From contig JAEYAO010000085.1 of assembly GCA_023456105.1 (NCBI GenBank), positions 1-12,530 on the forward strand: 12,530 nucleotides of DNA, written 5' to 3'. Positions 7,162-12,530 of the stretch are shown here, piece by piece. The DNA comes from Pseudomonadota bacterium (GTDB lineage Bacteria > Pseudomonadota > Alphaproteobacteria > Caulobacterales > Caulobacteraceae). The notes under the pieces were generated by a model. It made no database searches and was not told the origin of the DNA. It worked only from the letters and a program-made list of their open reading frames with translations. The position numbers and the translations under genes are program-made. Every line of letters starts with the position of its first letter. Position 1 is the stretch's first letter.

Positions 7162-7308
7162 CCTTCTCCCCTCGAGGGAGAAGGTGGCCCGGAGGGCCGG
7201 ATGAGGGGGCTGGATCAGCCTGCGCCTCTCGCAGATGTCGGGTCCGGATCGGGCAGCCCCCTCATCCGTCTCGTTCCGCGAGCTGCCTTCTCCCGCAAGG
7301 GGAGAAGG
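7162..7308. repeat. paired palindromic intergenic repeat (REP-like)
   Basis: The whole valS-tlyA spacer is a two-armed palindromic element. The left unit holds CCTTCTCCC (7162-7170) and GGGAGAAGG (7176-7184), then GGATGAGGGGGC (7199-7210). The right unit holds the exact inverse GCCCCCTCATCC (7256-7267), then CCTTCTCCC (7286-7294) and GGGAGAAGG (7300-7308). The centre (7211-7255) is not symmetric. Repeats of this general form (CTTCTCCC...GGGAGAAGG, GGATGAGGGG) are, from general knowledge, dispersed between genes in alphaproteobacterial genomes. Copy number here is unknown. The last arm overlaps the tlyA ribosome-binding site. Confidence 0.85.
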
Positions 7309-7310
7309 GC

Positions 7311-8048
7311 GTGAAGGTGCGCATTGATCAGCTTCTGGTCGCGCGCGGGCTGTTCGATACCCGCGCCCGGGCGCGCGCCTCCATCGAGGCGGGGCGGGTC
7401 CGCGTCGGCGGTCGCGTCGTGGCCAAGCCGTCCGAACAGGTGGCCGAAGACGCCGACATCGAGGCCGAGGCGGCGCACCGGTTCGTCGGGCGCGGTGCGC
7501 TGAAGCTGGATTATGCGCTGACGCTGTGGCCGGTGCCCGTCGAGGGGCGGGTGGTGCTGGATGTGGGCGCCTCGACCGGCGGCTTCACCGAGGTCTGCTT
7601 GGAGCACGGCGCGGCCCGCGTGTTCGCCGTGGACGTCGGTTCCGGTCAGCTGCACCCCCGGCTCGCCGCCGATCCGCGCGTCACTAGCCTGGAGCGCACC
7701 GACGCGCGCGACCTGACGCCCGACCTGATCCCGGAGCCACCCGAGCTGATCGTCTGCGACGCCAGCTTCATCGGCCTGGCCAAGGTGCTGCCCGCCGTCC
7801 TGTCGCTGGCCGCGCCGGGCGCGGACCTGGTGACCCTGGTCAAGCCGCAGTTCGAGGCGCACGGGCCGGAGGGCGTCGGCAAGGGCGGGCTGGTCAAGGA
7901 CGCGGAACAGCGCGAGGCGGCGCTGGCCCGCGTGGTCGATTGGCTGACGGGGTCGGGATGGACGGTTCAGGCCACGGCCGAGAGTCCGATCACCGGCGGC
8001 GACGGCAATGTCGAGTTCCTGCTGTGGGCGACGCGGGCCGCACAATGA
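7311..8048 (+). CDS. tlyA: TlyA-family rRNA 2'-O-methyltransferase
   Basis: This 245-residue protein of the TlyA/hemolysin-A family methylates cytidine 2'-OH groups in 16S and/or 23S rRNA; in mycobacteria this confers capreomycin sensitivity. Residues 2-63 form an S4 RNA-binding domain (RIDQLLVARGLFDTRARARA...GRVRVGGRVV), followed by the linker RGALKLDYAL. The FtsJ-type methyltransferase domain has SAM motif LDVGASTGGFTE (83-94), the acidic motif AVDVGSGQLH, and the catalytic-core segments VCDASFIGL (148-156) and VKPQFEA (177-183). Length is typical. The GTG start at 7311 is chosen because the S4 domain begins at once. Its only ribosome-binding sequence, GGGGAGAAGG, is the last arm of the upstream palindromic repeat. 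Confidence 0.93.
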   Translation: MKVRIDQLLVARGLFDTRARARASIEAGRVRVGGRVVAKPSEQVAEDADIEAEAAHRFVGRGALKLDYALTLWPVPVEGRVVLDVGASTGGFTEVCLEHGAARVFAVDVGSGQLHPRLAADPRVTSLERTDARDLTPDLIPEPPELIVCDASFIGLAKVLPAVLSLAAPGADLVTLVKPQFEAHGPEGVGKGGLVKDAEQREAALARVVDWLTGSGWTVQATAESPITGGDGNVEFLLWATRAAQ

Positions 8049-8052
8049 GAAA

Positions 8053-8078
8053 CCGCCGGGGGATGGCTCCTCCGGCGG
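8053..8078. terminator. hairpin terminator between convergent genes
   Basis: An 11-base-pair stem (8053-8063 with 8068-8078, one G-T pair) closes a TGGC loop. It lies 4 bases after the tlyA stop. On the plus strand it has no T-tract. Read on the minus strand it is followed by TTTCTC, so it may terminate the glycine-zipper gene coming from the right, or act on both transcripts. The spacer up to 8142 contains nothing else that I recognise. Confidence 0.5.
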
Positions 8079-8142
8079 CTCCCAGCACGTCGTCGATCGA
8101 CAGGGGGGCTGAAAATGATCGACGCCGCGATGGCGTGGCGGG

Positions 8143-8859
8143 TCAGCAGACCTCGCGCGTGCTGGTCACCAGCCGGCCCCAGCGGTCCCGCGTCGTGGTG
8201 CTGACGCTGCGGCACTGATAGCCATAGCCGGACGAATAGGACTGGCCGTAGCCGCTGTAGCTGCTGTAGCCGCCGGCGTACCCGCTGTAGCCGCTGTAGC
8301 CGCCGTACTGAGCCGGATACTGGTTGTAGTAGCCCCCGCCGTACTGGGCTGGGTACTGGTTGTAGTAGCCGCCGCGGTCGTAGCCGTAGTCGCGGCGGTC
8401 GTCGTAATAGCCCTGATCGCCGGTGTAGCGGTCATCGTAATAGCGCGGCTGGTCGTAGCGGTAGTCGTAGTCGTAGCCGCCGGCGCGGTCGTAGCAGGCG
8501 TCCGAACTGCCGCGTCCGACCCGGGAGCCGATCACCGCGCCCAGGGCGCCGCCGATCAGCGCGCCTTCGGTCTTGCTGCTGCGGCCGGTGAGCTGGGAGC
8601 CGATCACAGCGCCGGCGCCGCCGCCGATCACCGCGCCCGCGCCGGTGCGGCCGGAGCGCTCGCGATCGCAGCGCGCATCGCGATAGTCGCGATCATACCG
8701 ATAGTCGCGGTCGTAGTCGTAGGTGCGGCCGTAGGCGCCGGTGCCATAGTTCTGGCCATAGCCGTAGGATTGGGCCGAGGCGACGGCGGGCAGCGCCACG
8801 AGGCCGGCCAGGACGGCGGCCGAGGCGGCGAGGGATTTGCGGGAGAGATGCAGCGGCAT
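8143..8859 (-). CDS. Tyr/Gly-rich glycine-zipper envelope protein
   Basis: This 238-residue protein has a clear signal peptide (residues 1-29; Lys/Arg start, hydrophobic core, ASA before QSYGYGQ), so it is exported. Residues about 70-116 form two glycine-zipper segments (TGAGAVIGGGAGAVIGS and TEGALIGGALGAVIGS), as in the Rickettsia 17-kDa surface antigen / glycine-zipper 2TM family, which can insert into membranes. Both flanks are unusually Tyr/Asp/Arg rich. The C-terminal part (about 163-214) is Tyr/Gly/Ser repeats, including two exact copies of GGYYNQYPAQYG, and it ends in a basic/Thr tail with Cys at 216 and 238. A ribosome-binding site, AGGAAA, lies 7 bases before the start. The function is unknown; an outer-membrane or surface-structural role is inferred. 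Confidence 0.85.
   Translation of the reverse strand: MPLHLSRKSLAASAAVLAGLVALPAVASAQSYGYGQNYGTGAYGRTYDYDRDYRYDRDYRDARCDRERSGRTGAGAVIGGGAGAVIGSQLTGRSSKTEGALIGGALGAVIGSRVGRGSSDACYDRAGGYDYDYRYDQPRYYDDRYTGDQGYYDDRRDYGYDRGGYYNQYPAQYGGGYYNQYPAQYGGYSGYSGYAGGYSSYSGYGQSYSSGYGYQCRSVSTTTRDRWGRLVTSTREVC
8300..8370. repeat. 36-base tandem repeat inside the glycine-zipper gene
   Basis: Two near-identical copies (8300-8334 and 8336-8370, period 36) contain GTACTG, TACTGGTTGTAGTAGCC and flanking CCGCC. They encode two exact copies of GGYYNQYPAQYG on the minus strand. The DNA copies differ only at a few synonymous positions. Shorter GCTGTAGCC units follow at about 8250-8300. This is a likely site of length variation by slippage. 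Confidence 0.85.
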
Positions 8860-8943
8860 CGGTGTGTTTCCTGTGATCGAGACCTGAACGCTGGTCCGTT
8901 AACGGTCTCGGCCCGTCTGTGTTGCATACTGGCGTCGGCAAGC

Positions 8944-8977
8944 TGAACGGTGGGTGAGCCCGCCGTTCATCTTTGTT
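8944..8977 (+). terminator. terminator-like hairpin in a divergent spacer
   Basis: TGAACGGTGGG (8944-8954) pairs with CCCGCCGTTCA (8959-8969) to give an 11-pair stem with one T-G pair and a TGAG loop. TCTTTGTT follows on the plus strand. It has the shape of an intrinsic terminator for rightward transcription, yet no annotated rightward gene ends here. It could be an attenuator in the leader of the RNA methyltransferase gene at 9033 or the 3' end of a small RNA. The rest of the spacer (8860-9032) holds only a CCGTTAACGG palindrome at 8896-8905. Confidence 0.45.
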
Positions 8978-9032
8978 CATCGCCAAGCCGGCGGCCTTTG
9001 TAACGGGTCCGCGAGCGGCTAGAAGCCCGGCG

Positions 9033-10274
9033 ATGGAGACCTTGAGCATCGAGCGCGTCGGCGGGCAGGGCGACGGCGTGGCGCAGACGCCCGCCGGGCC
9101 CGTGTTCGCCAGTCTCACCCTGCCGGGCGAGGTGGTGCGGGCGCGGGTGATCGACGGCCGCGCCGAAGAGATCGAGATCGTCTCGCCGAGCCCCGAGCGC
9201 GTCGCGCCGGTCTCGCCTCAGTACGGCGACTGCGGCGGATGCTCGTTGCAGCATTGGGCGAGCGGCCCGTACCTGGAGTGGAAGCGCGAGCAGGTGCGGC
9301 TGGCGCTGGCGCGGGAGCGGATCGAGACGGAGATAGAGCCGACGGTGGCGACCCCGCCCGGCACGCGGCGACGGCTGGCGCTGCATGCGCGGCGCGGAGT
9401 CGATGGCGAGGTCGTGCTGGGCTTCAAGGCGCGGCGGTCATGGAGGCTGGTCGAGGTGCGTGAATGCCCGATCGCCGATCCCCGACTGGTGCGGGCGTTT
9501 CCGGCGCTGGCGGAGGTGGCGGACGCGTTTCTGGAGCACCCGAAGTCTGCGCCGACGCTGCACGTCACCTGGACGCTGACGGGGCTGGACGTCGATGTGA
9601 CCGGCGTGGAGCGGCGCTCCGGCGGGTTGTCGGCGGACGCCCGCACGCGTGCGGTGGCGGCGGCGGGGCGGGCGGATCTGGCGCGCCTCAGCCTCGCGGG
9701 CGAGACGCTAATGATGGCGCGGGCTCCGCAGGTGATGTTCGGGCCTGCCACCGTGGCCTTGCCGGCCGGCGGCTTTCTGCAGGCTGTGCCGGAGGCGGAG
9801 GCGGCGATGGTCGAACGGGCGGTCGCGGCGGCGAGGGGGGCGAAGAAGATCGCGGACCTGTTCTGCGGCGCGGGGACCTTCACCTTTCCGCTGGCGACCG
9901 TGGCGCCGGTGATCGCGGCGGATGCGTCGGCGGCCGGGATCGCGGCGCTGAACGCCGGGGTGAAGACCGCGAAGGGCATGAAGGCCATCGTGGCCGAGGC
10001 GCGCGACCTGTTCCGCCGGCCGATGACGCCGTTCGATCTGAAGGGATGCGACGCCATCGTGTTTGATCCGCCACGCGCCGGCGCCGTAGAGCAGACCGGG
10101 CAGATCGCCTCGACCAAGGCGCAGGTGGTGGTCGGCGTGTCGTGTAATCCGCAGACCTTTGCGCGCGACGCCCGGGTGCTGATCGACGCAGGCTTCCGGC
10201 TGGAGCGGGTGACGCCGGTGGATCAATTCCTGTGGTCGGCGCATGTGGAGCTGGTCGGCGTGTTCCGGCGATAG
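9033..10274 (+). CDS. TrmA/RlmD-family RNA (uracil-5-) methyltransferase
   Basis: This 413-residue class I SAM-dependent enzyme methylates uracil C5 in rRNA or tRNA. It starts METLSIERVGGQGDGVA, a TRAM-like N-terminus. The iron-sulfur region keeps CGGCSLQHW (Cys67, Cys70) and ECPIAD (Cys145), but the first of the four usual cysteines is replaced by Ser61. The catalytic domain has SAM motif DLFCGAGTFTF (275-285), DPPRAGA, and the nucleophile motif SCNPQTFARD (Cys371), and ends DQFLWSAHVELVGVF. Length is typical. ATG 9033 was preferred to the in-frame ATG at 8973 because the 20 extra residues (MFIAKPAAFV...) are not family-like. A small gene follows 9 bases later. RlmD versus another paralogue cannot be decided. 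Confidence 0.92.
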   Translation: METLSIERVGGQGDGVAQTPAGPVFASLTLPGEVVRARVIDGRAEEIEIVSPSPERVAPVSPQYGDCGGCSLQHWASGPYLEWKREQVRLALARERIETEIEPTVATPPGTRRRLALHARRGVDGEVVLGFKARRSWRLVEVRECPIADPRLVRAFPALAEVADAFLEHPKSAPTLHVTWTLTGLDVDVTGVERRSGGLSADARTRAVAAAGRADLARLSLAGETLMMARAPQVMFGPATVALPAGGFLQAVPEAEAAMVERAVAAARGAKKIADLFCGAGTFTFPLATVAPVIAADASAAGIAALNAGVKTAKGMKAIVAEARDLFRRPMTPFDLKGCDAIVFDPPRAGAVEQTGQIASTKAQVVVGVSCNPQTFARDARVLIDAGFRLERVTPVDQFLWSAHVELVGVFRR

Positions 10275-10283
10275 GGCGAGACG

Positions 10284-10670
10284 ATGGATGACGAGGACAG
10301 CGGCGGCTTTGATGCCGAGGATTGGGATCGGCTGACGCCGTTTGCGGGGGCGGTCGCGACCCTGGACGACGTGCAGGCGAAACGGGCGGTCTTCGCGCTG
10401 GGCGACACCGACGATCCGCGTCCGCTGTCCATGGAGATGCCGCAGCCGGTGATCTGGTGGGACGAGGACGGCGAGCAGGCGGCGGTCATCGTGCAGGCCG
10501 AGACGCACCTGAACGCCGAAGGTGAATCGATGGAGGTGCTGGGCCTGATCCTGCCCGACGGCGGCGCAGCCGTGGCCCTGATGGAGGATGTCGATCTGGT
10601 GGACGCCGGCGATCCGACCTGGCGTGACCTGGTGACGAACGCCATCGACCCGGATGCGGCCCGCGACTAG
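10284..10670 (+). CDS. small acidic protein of unknown function
   Basis: I do not recognise this 128-residue protein. It is strongly acidic (start MDDEDSGGFDAEDWD; end IDPDAARD), has no signal peptide or membrane segment, and is probably cytosolic. The middle looks like a beta-rich fold with alternating hydrophobic residues (MPQPVIWWDEDGEQAAVIVQ; EVLGLILPDGGAAVALMEDV). A GGCGAG ribosome-binding site precedes the ATG. The gene starts 9 bases after the RNA methyltransferase stop, so the two are probably cotranscribed. GC-rich third positions like those of its neighbours argue for a real gene. Its stop overlaps the stop of the convergent radical SAM remnant. Confidence 0.75.
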   Translation: MDDEDSGGFDAEDWDRLTPFAGAVATLDDVQAKRAVFALGDTDDPRPLSMEMPQPVIWWDEDGEQAAVIVQAETHLNAEGESMEVLGLILPDGGAAVALMEDVDLVDAGDPTWRDLVTNAIDPDAARD

Positions 10671-11515
10671 GGAACGTCGAACAGGTCCAGCTGGGAGCGG
10701 GCGCTGGCGGGCACGCGGAAGCGGGTTTCGTCCAGCTGGTGGCGCGGGGCGTCCAGTCCATAGCGCTTCACCGCCGCCTTGAAGCGGGCGGCGATCAGCT
10801 CGGCGACGGGGCCGGTCCCCTTCATGCGCTGAGACCAGTCGGCGTCATAATCCTTTCCGCCGCGCGTCTGGCGGATCAGCGACATGACTCGGGCGGCGCG
10901 ATCGGGCCGGGCGTTCGCCAGCCACTCGCGGAACAGGTCCTTGATCTCCAGCGGCAGGCGCAGCGTCACATACATGGCGGTGACGGCCCCGGCCTTGGCT
11001 GCGGCCTCCAGCACGGCCTCCAGCTCATGGTCGTTGAGGCCGGGGATTACGGGAGCGAAGCCCACGCCCACCGGTACGCCCGCATCCGCCAGGCGAGAGA
11101 TGGCCTCCAGCCGTTTGGCGGGCGTGGAGGCGCGGGGCTCCATGGCGCGGGCGAGACCCCGGTCCAGGGTGGTGATCGACACAAAGGCGGACGCAAGCTT
11201 GTCGCGCCCCATGGGCCCCAGGATGTCGACGTCGCGCGCGATCAGCACGGACTTGGTGATGATGCTGAAGGGGTGGTTGAACCGCTGCAGCACCTCGAGC
11301 ACGCTTCGCGTGGAGCGGGTCTCGCGCTCAACCGGCTGATAGGGGTCGGTGTTTCCACCTATGTGGATGCGCTTGCACCGGTATCGCGGGGCGAGCAGCT
11401 CCTGTTCCAGGAGACGTGCGGCGTGGGGCTTGAAGAAGATCCGGCTCTCGAAATCCAGGCCCGGGGATAGGCCCATCCAGGCATGGGACGGACGGGCGTA
11501 GCAGTAGATGCAGCA
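10667..11515 (-). pseudogene. PA0069-family radical SAM protein, 5' end lost at integration junction
   Basis: The minus strand encodes the last 280 or so residues of a PA0069-type radical SAM protein (family length about 350-370). They begin at the cluster motif CIYCYARPSHAWMGLSPGLD, continue with IGGNTDPYQPVERE, ITKSVLIARDVDIL and APVIPGLND, and end LDLFDVP. Radical SAM enzymes hold a 4Fe-4S cluster with Cys-x3-Cys-x2-Cys. Here the last two Cys remain, but the first has become Gly (GKHCCIYC), and everything upstream is antisense to a serine recombinase. The frame happens to stay open leftward from ATG 11836, giving a chimeric 389-residue frame that is unlikely to be functional. The natural substrate of this family is not well known. 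The stop overlaps the convergent small gene by three bases at CTAG. Confidence 0.88.
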
Positions 11516-11520
11516 ATGTT
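11508..11520. other. inferred attachment junction (attL/attR) of a serine-integrase element
   Basis: Similarity to the radical SAM gene stops abruptly within the codons for the cluster motif: CIYC is intact, His at 11516-11518 may still match, and upstream residues do not. The integrase start is 46-50 bases further right, and base composition drops in GC from here on. Large serine integrases recombine at short sites with a 2-base crossover, so the crossover should lie in or near GCAGCAATG (11510-11518). The exact dinucleotide cannot be fixed from one junction. Confidence 0.65.
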
Positions 11521-11560
11521 TGCCTGTTACACAGCCAAGATCGACGAGTTCGAGGCCGAC

Positions 11561-12530
11561 ATGGACGCTATCCCTTACATCCGCTTCAGCGACCCAAAGC
11601 AGGAGAAGGGCCACAGTAAGAAGCGCCAGAGCCAAGACATCTTGGCGTTCTGCCTCCGCCAAGGCTGGCCGATCCGCGAGGTGATCGAAGACTTGGGCCA
11701 GTCGGCCTGGAGCGGCGCCCACCTCACAGATGGAAACCTCGGGAAGTTCGCCGAACGGGTCCGCGCCGGCGAGGTTGCTATGCCGGCAGTCCTGGTCGTC
11801 GAGAAGCTGGATCGCCTCTCGCGGCAAGGTCACCACGTCATGGTGCCGTGGATGCGCGAACTCTGCGGCCTAGGGCTGCGGATCGCTGTTGTCGACGGCG
11901 GCCGCGTTTATGACGCTGCCTCGTTGACCGGCGATCTGATGCCCGAGATCGAAGCCATGCTCCGAGGGAACCTCGCCTTCAAAGAGTCCCAGCAGAAGTC
12001 CGAGCGAGTCTTGGATGCCCTGACGAAGAAGATGGCGAAGGCCAAGGAAAAGGGCACGGTCATCACCGCCAAGGCACCGGGTTGGCTGAAGGTGAAGCCG
12101 GATCGCAGCGGGTTCGAAGTAAACGATTATCGCGCCAACATCGTCCGCGAAGTCTACGAGATGGCGGCTGACGGAAAAGGCGCGCGGTGGATCGCCAAGA
12201 CACTGAACGAACGCGGCGAGGTGGCGTGGGGTCTGCCTCGCTCGGACGGCAAGCCGCGCACTTGGGAAATCGCCAGCGTTCGCCTGATGCTCGCCCAGCC
12301 GGCGGTCGAGGGCGACTATCAGCCCGGCTTCTCGAACACATCGAAATCCAAGCGAACAAAGTTCACCGAGAAGCTGGTCGGCTACTACCCGCGTATTGTC
12401 GATGCCGATCTGGTGGCCCGCGCGCGCTCGGCTGTCCATGCCCGGAAGACCGGGCCGCGCTTGGGCGGGCGTCACACTGGCAACGTCGCGAACTTGTTTG
12501 CTGGCTTGGTCCGGTGTGGCGAGTGCGACA
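11561..12530 (+). CDS. large serine recombinase (site-specific integrase), 3' end outside window
   Basis: The first 323 residues of a large serine recombinase are present, with no stop before the window ends. The catalytic domain starts MDAIPYIRFSDPKQEKGHSK, with Arg8 and nucleophile Ser10, and VVEKLDRLSR carries Asp84, Arg85 and Arg88 in resolvase spacing. After a linking helix (about 128-165) comes the Recombinase DNA-binding domain (about 170-290; APGWLKV, REVYEMAADGKGARWIAKTL, MLAQPAVEGDY). The zinc-ribbon domain begins with LFAGLVRCGECD (Cys319, Cys322). ATG 11561 is preferred to an in-frame ATG at 11516, because GAGG lies 5 bases upstream and Ser10/Arg8 then take family positions. It integrates and excises DNA between att sites and sits directly inside the inferred junction. 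Lower GC than the flanking genes supports acquisition. Confidence 0.93.
   Translation, partial: MDAIPYIRFSDPKQEKGHSKKRQSQDILAFCLRQGWPIREVIEDLGQSAWSGAHLTDGNLGKFAERVRAGEVAMPAVLVVEKLDRLSRQGHHVMVPWMRELCGLGLRIAVVDGGRVYDAASLTGDLMPEIEAMLRGNLAFKESQQKSERVLDALTKKMAKAKEKGTVITAKAPGWLKVKPDRSGFEVNDYRANIVREVYEMAADGKGARWIAKTLNERGEVAWGLPRSDGKPRTWEIASVRLMLAQPAVEGDYQPGFSNTSKSKRTKFTEKLVGYYPRIVDADLVARARSAVHARKTGPRLGGRHTGNVANLFAGLVRCGECD

Noticed and set aside
7162..7308. Repeat-spacer structure as a CRISPR array
   Set aside because: There are only two inverted units with no regular direct repeats or uniform spacers; it is a palindromic repeat pair.
8896..8905. CCGTTAACGG palindrome as a CtrA or other regulator site
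   Set aside because: It does not match the full CtrA spacing TTAA-N7-TTAA, and a 10-base palindrome is too short for a named call.
10739..11470. 243-codon plus-strand frame opposite the radical SAM remnant
   Set aside because: The minus strand shows clear radical SAM family segments; the plus product is Gly/Gln/His/Arg-rich antisense sequence.
11870..12475. 201-codon minus-strand frame opposite the serine recombinase
   Set aside because: The plus strand carries the catalytic and DNA-binding motifs of a recombinase; the minus product has no recognisable family.

Overview
The window looks like chromosomal DNA of a GC-rich alphaproteobacterium of the order Caulobacterales, most likely Brevundimonas or a close relative. 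The main reason is the block pcm-like / tolC-like / popZ / valS. PopZ is a Caulobacterales-type pole-organising protein, and its first 25 or so residues are nearly those I recall for Caulobacter crescentus PopZ. All calls come from reading the sequence; no database was searched.

Layout, left to right. Positions 1-120 are the end of an IS3-family insertion sequence, with the first 20 codons of its orfA on the minus strand. It sits next to a possible gene stump (122-190). Then come tRNA-Asn(GTT) on the minus strand with a good promoter, a SpoU/TrmH-family RNA methyltransferase on the plus strand, and tRNA-Cys(GCA) on the minus strand. From 1393 a plus-strand housekeeping run follows: a degenerate PCMT-like protein, a TolC-family outer-membrane channel, PopZ, a strong hairpin terminator, valyl-tRNA synthetase, a two-armed palindromic repeat, and TlyA, an S4-domain rRNA 2'-O-methyltransferase. 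A Tyr/Gly-rich glycine-zipper envelope protein lies on the minus strand (8143-8859). It is divergent from an RlmD/TrmA-like RNA methyltransferase, which is followed by a small acidic protein of unknown function.

The right end is the most interesting part. A PA0069-family radical SAM gene on the minus strand is cut exactly at its Cys-rich cluster motif. Immediately beyond the break a large serine recombinase starts on the plus strand and runs off the window. Base composition is visibly less GC-rich from the break onward. The simplest reading is that a serine-integrase mobile element has integrated inside the radical SAM gene, and that the window holds one attachment junction plus the first 323 codons of the integrase. 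The element's cargo lies outside the window.

Functionally, the core is dominated by translation and RNA modification (two tRNAs, ValRS and three RNA methyltransferases). It also holds one cell-polarity gene and two envelope genes. Accessory DNA is confined to the two ends. No gene-free stretch exceeds 300 bases.
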